Positions 8,356-17,642 of a stretch of DNA of 64,000 nucleotides are shown one piece after another. A program made the translations under genes and the position numbers. The stretch is taken from the NCBI GenBank assembly GCA_024742405.1, contig JANSYP010000001.1:1116001-1180000 (forward strand). Direction: 5' to 3'. How positions within the stretch are numbered: the stretch's first letter is position 1; each line of letters opens with the position of its first letter. Below the pieces are notes generated by a model, which was given only the letters and a program-made list of their open reading frames with translations, was not told the origin of the DNA and did not search any database. Source of the stretch: Paracoccaceae bacterium. GTDB lineage: Bacteria; Pseudomonadota; Alphaproteobacteria; Rhodobacterales; Rhodobacteraceae.

Positions 8356-9087
8356 CTACAGCCACAACACGGTGTCCTGGCAATGCTGGATCATATCCGG
8401 ATGTACCAAGGGCAGCGGGCCGGTTTGTTCGGGCCATGCCCCTGCGCGCGCCCGCTCCTCGATGGCATGCCCGCGGCGCACGAAGAGTAGCGCGCTTTGC
8501 CGGTACCAGAATTCCACGGATGCGTCGGTCCAGAACATCGGCCTTAACACGTCGAGGCAATCGTAACCGGCGCGGTCGAAATGCTCGGCCCAAATGTCCG
8601 GCCATGCTTCGTTGATGTGATCATGGCCGCCTTGGCCGGGAACTGCTCCGGAGAAGACCACGCCGGCAGCGTGCCGAACGATATTATCCACGAGAGTTGC
8701 TGCGCTCTCGGCGGGCAGATGTTCGGCGTCCTCAAGACAAAGCGCCAGATCAAACTCCCGACCCAGATCGAGAGGTTTCGTGAGGTCGGCAGTGCGAAAC
8801 CGCGCGGCATCGATCTCCAGGGTCTCGCGTGGCACCCAGGAGCCATCGAGACCCAAGATGTCGAGATCTAAAGCTTGCGCCGCGGCCAGTCACGCGCCGC
8901 TACCGTAACCAAAATCGACGATGTTTGCGGTGCCGAGACGGTTCACGACCTCTGGTAGCATTCGCTGGGCTGACCGGCGGGAGCCCGGCGAAAGGTAGGT
9001 GTAGTAATCGCTGGTGTAACCTTCCTGACCCACAGACCGTCCCGTCTGCTGCTGCGCATCGCCTCGACTAAAGAGTGTTTGCGCCTC
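8356..9087 (-). pseudogene. SAM-dependent methyltransferase, internal TGA and missing start
   Basis: The reading frame 9087-8356 encodes a class I methyltransferase of the kind found in glycan clusters: GYTSDYYTYLSPGS, then NIVDFGYGSGA followed by TGA at 8892-8890 and LAAAQALDLDILGLDGSW, then FDLALCLEDAEHLP and a C-terminal region ending CQDTVLWL. Homologues usually read GAWLAAA here, so TGG to TGA is the simplest cause. No start codon is found before an upstream stop, so the 5' end is also lost. It lies next to the glycosyltransferase cluster and may once have belonged to it. Confidence 0.7.
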
Positions 9088-9266
9088 GGTGAAACCCTTT
9101 CAGGTCGCTCTGCTCCGCTGTTCGGTGCTTTCTGTTCCTTCCGGTGCGTTTGCCGTCAACGAAACGACCACATTCGGGGCAATGATGCGCCGACACGCGC
9201 GATTTCGATCAGGAAGTGACCGACATTCGAGCTTGGTTCGAACGAACTGCCGCTCAGGACGTCGGT

Positions 9267-10253
9267 CTAGGGCTGGGAGGTCGGAATGCGCCCGATCTTG
9301 CCGAGAAGGCGGTCTGCCGCGTTCCGATTGTCTGACAGTTCGGCGGTCTTGGCCACACGCCCTGCTTCGAAAGCGTCGAAGATGCGCCACTCGTTTGGCC
9401 TGAACCTGCCACGGAGAAAGCTCAGCAGAAGCGAACGCCTGCGACCCCGTATTTCCTTGTTTGTTCTTCTCAGGAAACAGTCGAGTTCCTCATCGGCTTC
9501 GAGCAAGCCGACCAGAACGGATCCCGCGCCAAGTCCTGCCGCTAGCTTTCGCATCTCGTAGCCGTTCTGTCGGTCGGGATCGATGAGATGGCTCAGCTGC
9601 ATCCCGGGAACGAGGTAAAGGCCTCCGCCGCCCGCTCGGAGACGCAGCCCGATTTCCACATCACCTCCTGACGTCGCCCCACGTCCCGTCCGGTCGTCGA
9701 TAAGCGCAGCGTCACTCCAGCCCGTACTGCAGAGCGCGGCCCGGTCGACGACCATCCCTGCGCCGACAAGAGAGCTGACTTCTCTGTCGGCGGTAACAGA
9801 CGACTGTTCGGCGAAGATCCATCCCTGCGCGCGCAGGCCCTTGGGGATACCCTTGCGCCATACCGGGTGAACCGCGCCACCGACCGCGACGGCATTGGGC
9901 AGCCGGTCGAACGCGGCCAGCGCGGCGCCGATCCAACCGGGACCTAGGTGACAGTCATCATCCACAAAGGCCACCCGCACGCCGCGCGCTTCCTGGACAC
10001 CGCGCTGTCGCGCGGCGGTCAGGCCCGGCTTGCCCTCATAGATGCCTCTCAGTCCAGGTAACGCACCCGTCGCGCGGTGCGCGGCGATTACCTCAGCCGT
10101 CCTGTCGGTGCTGGCATTGTCTACAACGAGAACACTCCATGTTCGTTGGCGGAGTTCTTGCTGCGCCAGGCAGTTCAGCGTGGCATCGAGCGCAGCGGCA
10201 CGGTTATGGGTGCAGATGACAATTTCGATGTCTCGCATCTCGGGATCCCTCAT
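9267..10253 (-). CDS. Glycosyltransferase family 2 (GT-A fold)
   Basis: A 328-residue inverting sugar transferase. IEIVICTHNRAAALDATLNC opens the GT-A fold, VLVVDNASTDRT binds the nucleotide, GLTAARQRGVQEA and VAFVDDDCHLGP carry the DXD-type metal site. Start at ATG 10253 overlaps the upstream stop as ATGA; ATG 10238 is an alternative. The donor and acceptor are unknown. It forms a two-gene leftward operon with the GT4 gene at 10250. Confidence 0.88.
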   Translation of the reverse strand: MRDPEMRDIEIVICTHNRAAALDATLNCLAQQELRQRTWSVLVVDNASTDRTAEVIAAHRATGALPGLRGIYEGKPGLTAARQRGVQEARGVRVAFVDDDCHLGPGWIGAALAAFDRLPNAVAVGGAVHPVWRKGIPKGLRAQGWIFAEQSSVTADREVSSLVGAGMVVDRAALCSTGWSDAALIDDRTGRGATSGGDVEIGLRLRAGGGGLYLVPGMQLSHLIDPDRQNGYEMRKLAAGLGAGSVLVGLLEADEELDCFLRRTNKEIRGRRRSLLLSFLRGRFRPNEWRIFDAFEAGRVAKTAELSDNRNAADRLLGKIGRIPTSQP

Positions 10254-11491
10254 GCACGGGCAGCCCGAGGCTCGGAGGACAGAAACTCGACCAACTGTTC
10301 GCCCACCGCCCTTATCCCCGCCGCAGAGGCGACACGGCGTTGAGCGTTTACAGCCGTGCGAGCCCGACGTGCGTCGTCTGTGAGCAAAGCCAGAACTGCA
10401 TTCGCTAGAGCCTGTGGCTCCCCGATCGGGACGAGAAGACCCCCGCTGTCCTCTCCATTGTTCAGAAGATCGCTTGCCCCGGGCGCGCGGCTTAGAACCG
10501 TCGGCAATCCGCATGCCATCGCCTCCAAGGGCGCCACGGCGAAACCTTCGTGCCGCGAGGCCTGCACGTGCAGGTCGGCGGCCGACAAGTGATGCCGCAT
10601 GTCCGCGCGGTCTTGATTGAACTTGTCAAACCAGCGAAGACCTTTGACCGGTGCGCGAGCAAGCTCGTCCTGGAGTCTCCCGCGGTCCTGACCATCGCCG
10701 ATCAAGTGCAGGCGCAGATCCATGTCAGGTTCCCGCCGGACCAATTCTCGCCACGCATCGAGAAGGATATCGATCCCCTTGCGGTGGATATCGATGCGGC
10801 AGTGGCAGACCGCCACCCTTGCGTTGTCCGGGATTTGCAGCATGGCGCGCATTGCTCCGCGATCTTCAGGATACCAAGTGCGCGAGTCTACCGGGTTGAA
10901 GATTGTCGCCACCCGGAGGTCCGCTCCATAGTGTTTGTTCACCCGTGCGGCTTCGGCCGAGGAAGCGATGATCAGGCCGTCCGAAGCACGAATGCTCCGC
11001 CGTCGCAGCATCCGGCCGGCAACGGTCGAGGGCGCAGTCTGTCCGCCCTGAAAACTCGCTGTGACGGAGATCCCAAGGCTCTTTGCCAAGGGAACGAGCC
11101 TGTCGAAACGTGCGTCCTCATATTCCTGCATCATCACGTGCGTGCACCGTTCCTCTCGAAGGATGTGCGCGAGCAGTGCCACCGGCAGCGCGGCGTATGG
11201 CGCAATCCGGTCGGCAAGGGCCGCCGGCAAGCGCTTCGCAAGCCGGTAGGACTTTGGGCTTGGCAGGACAATTGTTGTGCATCCGGTGCGCGCGTTGCGA
11301 ATTTTTCGGGGCGTATCCGCGTCGCGCGAGGCCACGACGACTATGCTGTTTGCCCCTGCTGTTGCCAGTGCATCCACATAGCCAAAAAGCCAGCCGCCCT
11401 CCATTTCTGTGGTGAAAGTGTCAATTGAGGTCGAGATTGTTTCCAAGTATGTTTCGAATATGTCGCCCCAGGGAAGAATGGCGACTTTCAT
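10250..11491 (-). CDS. Glycosyltransferase family 4 (GT-B fold)
   Basis: A 413-residue retaining glycosyltransferase. The C-terminal nucleotide-sugar site is clear: CHCRIDIHRKGIDILLDAW, LHLIGDGQDRGRL, and HEGFAVAPLEAMACGLPTV with the E-x7-E motif, then the conserved SGGLLVP. The N-terminal acceptor domain spans about 1-200. It is divergent from the large plus-strand glycan operon across 78 bases. No signal peptide or membrane helices, so it works at the cytoplasmic face. Confidence 0.9.
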   Translation of the reverse strand: MKVAILPWGDIFETYLETISTSIDTFTTEMEGGWLFGYVDALATAGANSIVVVASRDADTPRKIRNARTGCTTIVLPSPKSYRLAKRLPAALADRIAPYAALPVALLAHILREERCTHVMMQEYEDARFDRLVPLAKSLGISVTASFQGGQTAPSTVAGRMLRRRSIRASDGLIIASSAEAARVNKHYGADLRVATIFNPVDSRTWYPEDRGAMRAMLQIPDNARVAVCHCRIDIHRKGIDILLDAWRELVRREPDMDLRLHLIGDGQDRGRLQDELARAPVKGLRWFDKFNQDRADMRHHLSAADLHVQASRHEGFAVAPLEAMACGLPTVLSRAPGASDLLNNGEDSGGLLVPIGEPQALANAVLALLTDDARRARTAVNAQRRVASAAGIRAVGEQLVEFLSSEPRAARA

Positions 11492-11526
11492 TGGAAGGAT
11501 TCGATCTGGGGTTTGCAGGTGAACAT

Positions 11527-11550
11527 TTGTTAAGCTAACAACTTGTTAAG
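11527..11550. promoter_or_regulatory. Direct repeat TTGTTAAG x2 between divergent glycan operons
   Basis: Two exact copies of TTGTTAAG, at 11527-11534 and 11543-11550 with a 16-bp period, lie in the AT-rich 78-base gap between the divergent glycosyltransferase genes. This is the expected place for promoters and operators of both operons. The binding protein is unknown. Confidence 0.35.
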
Positions 11551-11569
11551 TGACAATTGTACGTGTTCC

Positions 11570-12607
11570 ATGACCCAAGTATCGGTGATCCTACCAGCGT
11601 TCAACGCTGCAGATACGCTTGACCGAACCCTCTCTTCGGTTCGCGCTCAATTGCACGAAGACTTGGAAATCATCATCGTCGATGACGGCTCGACGGACGG
11701 TACGCCGGACGTGGCCCGACGTCACGCGGGGCAGGACACGCGTGTCAGAGTGCTGAGCCAAGCCAATAGCGGCGTCGCATCTGCCCGAAACAACGGCATC
11801 GCCGCGGCGACCAGCACATGGGTTGCGCCTATCGACGCCGACGATGTCTGGCATCCCAGAACGATAGATCGGCTGCTGAAGGCAGCGGATACAGCACCGG
11901 TGCCGGTAGCTTTTGTCTATACTTGGTCGCGGCGGATCGATGCCGATGATCATCTCATCGACGATCTCGGCCAGCCGCGCTACGCCAGAAACGTTTTGCC
12001 GGCACTCCTGGCGCTCAACTTCATCCGGAATGCCAGCGCGACTCTGCTGAACCGCGAACAAGTGCTGCGAGTCGGAGGGTACGACACTGCATTTCAGGCC
12101 GCCCACGCTCAGGGCGCGGAAGATATCGACCTCTATCTGCGGTTGGCTCGCATCGGATCTGTCGCCGTCGCGCCCGGTTATCATGTGGGATACCGCGAAA
12201 CGACGAATAGCATGTCCCGCAGCGCTGAACGCATGCGTAATTCCATCGAGTTTGCTCTCGAAAAGGCCGAGAAGGATAACCCAGATCTCCCGGCACGCTT
12301 GTTGGCGCTCAGTCGCGCCAACTACGACCTCTACGCCGCTGGGCTGTCTTTCGCGGCGCGCCGGTATGGCGATCTGTTGCGCTTTGCTGCCCGTGCCATC
12401 CGTCGGGCGCCGCTGCTCGCGTTGACCCATCTGGCGGTATTCGGTGCGTACCTAACGCTGGAAAGCCTACGGGCACGAACCGGCCCGCGCTTCGATACTC
12501 TCGATCCCGACAAGGCCTACACCTGGCCTGTCTTTGACCGTTTCCTGTCCTTCCAGAACTGGCGCATTCGCCGGGCGGCCCGTCCGATCAAGGTCGCCGT
12601 CGCATGA
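11570..12607 (+). CDS. Glycosyltransferase family 2
   Basis: A 345-residue GT2 enzyme and first gene of the rightward glycan operon. VSVILPAFNAADTLDRTL, IIIVDDGSTDGTP, NSGVASARNNGI and VAPIDADDVWHP are the successive GT-A motifs with the DXD site, and GGYDTAFQ..GAEDIDLYLR is the catalytic-base region. I start at ATG 11570; an in-frame TTG at 11543 falls inside the direct repeats upstream. The stop overlaps the ABC exporter start by ATGA. Confidence 0.9.
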   Translation: MTQVSVILPAFNAADTLDRTLSSVRAQLHEDLEIIIVDDGSTDGTPDVARRHAGQDTRVRVLSQANSGVASARNNGIAAATSTWVAPIDADDVWHPRTIDRLLKAADTAPVPVAFVYTWSRRIDADDHLIDDLGQPRYARNVLPALLALNFIRNASATLLNREQVLRVGGYDTAFQAAHAQGAEDIDLYLRLARIGSVAVAPGYHVGYRETTNSMSRSAERMRNSIEFALEKAEKDNPDLPARLLALSRANYDLYAAGLSFAARRYGDLLRFAARAIRRAPLLALTHLAVFGAYLTLESLRARTGPRFDTLDPDKAYTWPVFDRFLSFQNWRIRRAARPIKVAVA

Positions 12608-14418
12608 CGGGTTATACCAACCCGTTGCGCCTAGGCCCAACGCTCAAGGGCTTGCGCGAGCTTTCGGGAGACCGTGTCCGCTTGCTGCCCCTGATGGTGG
12701 CCGTCAGCGTTCTTGCCTTCCTGTTCGAGGGTTTGGCGATCTACCTGATCCTACCCCTGGTCGAAGCGCTCGGTGCAACCGAGGCGATCGGGACTCAAAG
12801 CGGCCTGAGCGGTTGGATCACCGAGACGGTCGGCGCGTTGCCCGCGGAGCAGCGCCTGGGCTACGTCGTCGCCGCCATCGTGGTCTGCATCCTTCTCAAG
12901 AGCGCAGTCGCCTATTTGGGGACGGCCTTCTTCGCGCATGTGACGCAACGCGTCGGCCATGACATTCGGCGAAACTGTTTTGCGCAGATGCTCTCGGCCT
13001 CTCCCCTTTTTCACGGGTCGCGACCGGCGGGCGCCATGATCAACAGCTTGACGGGGCAGACTTGGGCGGTCTCCGAGGGGCTGCAAAACGTGGCGATGCT
13101 GCTCATGCATGCCAGTGCGGTCTGCGTCTTCTTCGTTCTGTTGGTCGCTCTGTCCTGGAAGGCGACGCTTGTAACGATTGCCGGCGTTTTGATCGCCGCG
13201 GGGGTCGCCGCGGGCATAAACCGGGTTGCAACCCGCTTAGGGCGTAAGGCTGTGTCCACGAACGAGCGGTTGAGCATTCGCATGCTCGAGGGGCTGTCCG
13301 GGCATCGGACATTGCGCATTTTCAACGGTGAGGACAAAGCCCAGCAAAGCTTTGACGCGGCCTCTGACGACAGCCGGCGCTCGATGCTCGGGCTTCAGTT
13401 GACAATGGCGTCGCCACAATTCGCACTGGAGGTGCTGTTCGCGGCGCTCATTGGCGGTGCATTACTGCTGCTGCAAGGTGTCTCTGTCGGTCAGCTCCTA
13501 GTTCTGATCGCGCTTTTGTTTCGCATGCAGCCGCATGTCATCGCACTCGTTCACGCGCGGGCGACCCTGGCCAAGCTCAGAGGTGCGGTCGAAAACCTCA
13601 CAGAGTTACGGGACCGGGCAGTGCTGTCCGCTGAGCCAAAAGGCTTGCCAGTGGCACCGCCGCTTCGGCAGGCGCTGGTGTTTGACGACGTATCCTTCAG
13701 CTACATGCCGGACAAAGAGCACAAGCCTGATCAGCGCGCTGCCCTGCATCACGCTAGCTTCGAGATTCCCGGCGGTGTCTGCACGGCCCTGGTGGGACAC
13801 TCAGGTGCGGGAAAAAGTACTATCGCGACTTTGCTCTGCAGGCTGGCGGATCCTGACCGTGGCGTGATCCTTCTGGATGGCAAGGATATCACGGCGTTTG
13901 ATGCGGCCTCTTGGCGGGAGCGCTGCGCTATGGTCCCGCAGGACGTCTTTCTCTTCAATGACAGCGTCAGCGCCAACATCAGCCTCGGCCGTCCCGACGC
14001 CCGGGCCGAAGAAATCGCGAGAGCCGCGCGGTTGGCCGACGCGCACGAGTTCATCTGCGCCTTGCCGCAAGGCTACGACACGCTCGTCGGTGACCGTGGT
14101 TCCAATATCTCTGGTGGACAACGGCAAAGGATCGCGCTGGCCCGTGCGCTGCTGCGGGATCCCGAATTGCTGATTCTGGACGAAGCCACAAACGCGCTCG
14201 ATCCACGGTCCGAACGGTTGGTCGCAGACGCACTCGACGCTGGAACACGTTTCAGAACCACGCTTCTAATTGCGCACCGGCTCTCCACGGTTCGGCGCGC
14301 CGACCACGTCATCTTGCTCGATCACGGCCGTGTGGTCGAAACCGGCACACCCGCTGATCTGGAGCGGAGCGGCGGCGCATTCACACAGCTTTTCGCGCAG
14401 GAAAGGCTGGGGGCATGA
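12604..14418 (+). CDS. MsbA-type ABC exporter, fused permease and ATPase
   Basis: A 604-residue half-transporter. Residues 1-330 hold about six transmembrane helices (e.g. LPLMVAVSVLAFLFEGLAIY). The ATPase domain follows: Walker A GHSGAGKST, Q-loop AMVPQDVFLFN, signature ISGGQRQRIALARALL, Walker B LLILDEATNALD and H-loop LLIAHRLST; all key residues are intact. It would act as a homodimer in the inner membrane. Because it is embedded among glycosyltransferases with ATGA overlaps at both ends, export of a lipid-linked glycan is the likely job. Confidence 0.92.
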   Translation: MTGYTNPLRLGPTLKGLRELSGDRVRLLPLMVAVSVLAFLFEGLAIYLILPLVEALGATEAIGTQSGLSGWITETVGALPAEQRLGYVVAAIVVCILLKSAVAYLGTAFFAHVTQRVGHDIRRNCFAQMLSASPLFHGSRPAGAMINSLTGQTWAVSEGLQNVAMLLMHASAVCVFFVLLVALSWKATLVTIAGVLIAAGVAAGINRVATRLGRKAVSTNERLSIRMLEGLSGHRTLRIFNGEDKAQQSFDAASDDSRRSMLGLQLTMASPQFALEVLFAALIGGALLLLQGVSVGQLLVLIALLFRMQPHVIALVHARATLAKLRGAVENLTELRDRAVLSAEPKGLPVAPPLRQALVFDDVSFSYMPDKEHKPDQRAALHHASFEIPGGVCTALVGHSGAGKSTIATLLCRLADPDRGVILLDGKDITAFDAASWRERCAMVPQDVFLFNDSVSANISLGRPDARAEEIARAARLADAHEFICALPQGYDTLVGDRGSNISGGQRQRIALARALLRDPELLILDEATNALDPRSERLVADALDAGTRFRTTLLIAHRLSTVRRADHVILLDHGRVVETGTPADLERSGGAFTQLFAQERLGA

Positions 14419-15629
14419 CCGCAGGCTATTCCTTATGCGACGTGGATCTCTTCGCGCCCGGGTCCGAATGGCTGCGTTTGAGGCCGGAGGCTGACGCCGC
14501 CGGTCTGGGCTGCATCCTTCGAGACGGTGCAGCGGTGGTCGGGTTTCGCCTATTCGCTACCGAGGACATTCCACCTGAGGGGCTCGGTCGGGATGACTTG
14601 CTCGTCCCGGCCGCACGCGAGGCTTCAGCCTATGCCAGGTTGCGTACTCGCCTTAGCGCTGGCATCGCACCAACGCCGCCCCGGATCAGCGTCGCCATTT
14701 GCACCAAGGACCGGCCGGATTGGCTGGACAGGCTGCTGAGCTCGCTGACACTCCAGCGACGGGTGCACGGGTTCGAGATCCTGGTGGTCGACAACAACTC
14801 CGAAAACCCCGAGGTCCGCCGTGTCGCGGAGGCAGCCGATACGGTCTATGTTCGGGAGGCGAAAACCGGACTCGATTTCGCGCGCAATACCGCGATGCGA
14901 AGGGCCAGCGGAGATATCGTTGCCTTTCTGGATGACGACACAACCGTCGAGCCGGAATGGTTCGATAATCTTGCCCGCACTTGGGCCGAAAACCCGGATG
15001 CGGGTTGCGTCACGGGGCTGGTCCTGCCCATGTCGCTCGACAGCCCCGCGAAGGTCCTGTTCGAAAAGGGCGGTGGGTTTCGCCGCGCCATGGTGCCAAG
15101 GCGGTTCGCAAAAGCGCAGTGGCGGAACCAGCTTTATCCTTGCGGCGCAGGAGAATTCGGGGCGGGCGCCAATATGAGCCTGAACCGCAGTCTCGTGATG
15201 GATCTGGGCGGCTTTGACGATGCGTTGGATACCGGGCGGCCGCTTCCCGGCGGGGGCGATCTTGATATCTTTTACAGGGTGCTGCGCGCCGGAAGGACCC
15301 TTGTCTATGATCCTGGTGTGGTGGTCCGACATGACCATCGCGCGGATCTCGCCGTCCTACGGCATCAGTACTACACATGGGGTCTGGGGTTTTTCGCCTT
15401 TCTGGCAAAGTCTAAGAGGACCGATCCAACGAACAAGCCTGCACTCAGCGCTATGCGCCGCTGGTGGTGGAGCCATATGCCCTATCGGTTCCTGCGCAGC
15501 ATCATCGGGCGGGATCCGCTGCCACCTTCGATGATCGCCGCCGAAATCTGGGGCGGTTTGAAAGGGGGGCTGGGCGAGTATGAACGATCCCAGAAGCGCA
15601 CCGCCCAAATACGGGAGCGGACAGCATGA
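14415..15629 (+). CDS. Glycosyltransferase family 2 with N-terminal extension
   Basis: A 404-residue protein. Residues 1-90 form an extension of unknown fold, then a GT2 domain: ISVAICTKDRPDWLDRLLSS, ILVVDNNSENPEVR, GLDFARNTAMRRASGD and VAFLDDDTTVEP. The region GAGANMSLNRSLVMDLGGFD with GGGDLDIFYR is the acceptor/catalytic-base part. The extension is shared in style with the next gene (15626), so the pair probably arose by duplication. Overlaps both neighbours by ATGA. Confidence 0.88.
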   Translation: MTAGYSLCDVDLFAPGSEWLRLRPEADAAGLGCILRDGAAVVGFRLFATEDIPPEGLGRDDLLVPAAREASAYARLRTRLSAGIAPTPPRISVAICTKDRPDWLDRLLSSLTLQRRVHGFEILVVDNNSENPEVRRVAEAADTVYVREAKTGLDFARNTAMRRASGDIVAFLDDDTTVEPEWFDNLARTWAENPDAGCVTGLVLPMSLDSPAKVLFEKGGGFRRAMVPRRFAKAQWRNQLYPCGAGEFGAGANMSLNRSLVMDLGGFDDALDTGRPLPGGGDLDIFYRVLRAGRTLVYDPGVVVRHDHRADLAVLRHQYYTWGLGFFAFLAKSKRTDPTNKPALSAMRRWWWSHMPYRFLRSIIGRDPLPPSMIAAEIWGGLKGGLGEYERSQKRTAQIRERTA

Positions 15630-16864
15630 ACGCCCCCGTGCCCTGCGGAATCCGTCACTTGGACCTCTCTAGACCTTTGCCCGAAATTCATCCGCACAAA
15701 GATGAACGCGCTCTCCTGATCTATTATTGGGAAGATAACGTTCCGCTTGGGCGTAGCTTGTTGCTTACCGAGGAACTTCCGATTTCGGCGACTGGATTGC
15801 CTGCGCTTGCTGCGGTGGCCTGTGCGCCTGCATTCGCGGAGCCCGCTGACACGACGTGTCTGCCGCCGTTGGACTTGGACCATAGCGATGTTTCAGTGAT
15901 CGTTTGCACACGCGACCGGGCAGATGCAATCGATCGGTGCCTTTCGGCGCTGGCTTTGTGCGACCCGCCGCCGGGCGAGATAGTGATCGTCAATAACGAC
16001 CCCGATCCCAATGCGCTCGCGCCATTAGTGACGACCTATCCGAACATGCGGTTCGTCCATGAGACGCGACCGGGTCTCGCCAGCGCGCGAAACGCCGGTA
16101 TCCGAGCATCCAGCGGGAAGGTGCTCGCTTTCACGGATGACGATGTCTCAGTGGCTCCAAATTGGATCACCGCGCTGCTTCGGCCTTTCGCCGATCCTTC
16201 AATCGCCATCGTGACCGGGCCGGTGCTTCCGGCGCGGCTGGAAACGGCGGCAGAATTTGCATTTGAGTTCGATATCGGCGGTCTTGCGTCGAGCCTTGTG
16301 CCGAGCTTTTTCGACAGGAGTTTTCTCGACACCTCGTTCGGTGACGCGCCACCCGTCTGGAAGATCGGCGCAGGCGCGAACATGGCCATCCGCGCCGACG
16401 CGCTGCGTCAGCTCGGCGGCTTTGACGAACGCCTCGGGGCTGGGACGTCCGGTTGCAGCGAAGATAGCGAGGCATTCTACAGGTTGCTGGGCGCGGGCTG
16501 GACAGGTCGGTACCGTCCCGAGGTCGTCGTACACCATCGCCACAGGGCGGACGAAACGGCGTTTCGAAGGCAGATGCGGGCGTACATGCGTGGCCATGTC
16601 GCCGCGCTCCTCATTCAATTTAGCGAAAACGGCAACTCCGGAAATCTCATCCGCGCGTTCGTGGGACTGCCGGCCTATCTTGCGGCCCGTCAGGTTGTAG
16701 GGTGGCTTTGCCGTTTTGGCTTTGCCTGGATAGATCCACACACCGATGTCGCGCGCGGAACGCGCCTCGCCCAGATCGGTGGACTGCTCGAAGGTTACTT
16801 CTACTGGCTGCGGTGGTTCCGCAGCCCGAAATCCAGGCTGTCTACACCGGAGCTGTCAGCATGA
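15626..16864 (+). CDS. Glycosyltransferase family 2 with N-terminal extension
   Basis: A 412-residue paralogue of the preceding gene: extension of about 85 residues, then VSVIVCTRDRADAIDRCLSA, IVIVNNDPDPN, GLASARNAGIRASSG and LAFTDDDVSVAP, followed by GAGANMAIRADALRQLGGFD and CSEDSEAFYRLL. The C-terminal 80 residues contain one or two hydrophobic stretches (LIRAFVGLPAYLAA) that could associate with the membrane. Donor sugar unknown. ATGA overlaps at both ends. Confidence 0.88.
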   Translation: MNAPVPCGIRHLDLSRPLPEIHPHKDERALLIYYWEDNVPLGRSLLLTEELPISATGLPALAAVACAPAFAEPADTTCLPPLDLDHSDVSVIVCTRDRADAIDRCLSALALCDPPPGEIVIVNNDPDPNALAPLVTTYPNMRFVHETRPGLASARNAGIRASSGKVLAFTDDDVSVAPNWITALLRPFADPSIAIVTGPVLPARLETAAEFAFEFDIGGLASSLVPSFFDRSFLDTSFGDAPPVWKIGAGANMAIRADALRQLGGFDERLGAGTSGCSEDSEAFYRLLGAGWTGRYRPEVVVHHRHRADETAFRRQMRAYMRGHVAALLIQFSENGNSGNLIRAFVGLPAYLAARQVVGWLCRFGFAWIDPHTDVARGTRLAQIGGLLEGYFYWLRWFRSPKSRLSTPELSA

Positions 16865-17613
16865 CGGCTCGCTCTGCGGACCGCGCGGAACTGGGACCGT
16901 TTCTGGCAACCAATCCGTTTCCGGGCAAGTTGACCGATGGGCTCTATTTTCGCGACAAGATGCGCGCCATACACCGGATCGCACCAGAGTCGGTCGCAGG
17001 ACCGGTTTTGGAGGTCGGCGGCGGCCAGAGCGGATTGACCAAGTTGCTCTATCCCGAAGCGGAGGTCACGAACCTCGATTTCGACCCGCAGTTTGCCTCA
17101 GCGCCGTGCAACCGTCAGCCAGGGCAAGAGTTCGTCGCGGGCGACGCCACGTCGATGCCGTTCGACGATGACAGCTTTCGAATGGTCACAATGTTCGACC
17201 TGCTCGAACATGTCGAGAACGACGTCGCAGTCGCACGCGAAACGCTTCGAGTATTGAAGCCCGGAGGCACGATCCTGGTGTCGACACCGGATCTCGAGCG
17301 CTGGCGCTATCCTTACTACCGCCTCTTTCGCCCAATCTGTCCCGAAGAGGAAACGCTTTTCGCGGAATGGGGACATGTCCGGCGCGGATACACTCAAGAG
17401 CAGCTGGACCAGTTGTTCGGGCAGCCCGCCTCCGCGTTTGGCGCGTTCATCAACCCGTGGCTGGCCGTTTCTCACGATATCGCCTTTTCGCGCATACCGA
17501 AAATCCCACGCCAGGTCGCGCATCTGGTTGTGGCACCGATCTCGCTAATTGGATGGTTTTCACATAAGCCAGACAGTCCCGGCACCGAAATCGCCGCGCG
17601 CTGGGATGTCTGA
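16861..17613 (+). CDS. Class I SAM-dependent methyltransferase (Methyltransf_11 type)
   Basis: A 250-residue methyltransferase. VLEVGGGQSGLTKLLYP is the SAM-binding motif I, then NLDFDP, FVAGDATSMPFDDDSF and MFDLLEHVEND, and LRVLKPGGTILVSTP. A start at ATG 16861 overlaps the previous stop by ATGA; a longer frame upstream is just overlap with the glycosyltransferase. Within the operon it is best read as a sugar or glycolipid O-methyltransferase, which is inference. Confidence 0.85.
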   Translation: MTARSADRAELGPFLATNPFPGKLTDGLYFRDKMRAIHRIAPESVAGPVLEVGGGQSGLTKLLYPEAEVTNLDFDPQFASAPCNRQPGQEFVAGDATSMPFDDDSFRMVTMFDLLEHVENDVAVARETLRVLKPGGTILVSTPDLERWRYPYYRLFRPICPEEETLFAEWGHVRRGYTQEQLDQLFGQPASAFGAFINPWLAVSHDIAFSRIPKIPRQVAHLVVAPISLIGWFSHKPDSPGTEIAARWDV

Positions 17614-17642
17614 TGCTTGGTCTGTTACGAGGGAATCTGTAA

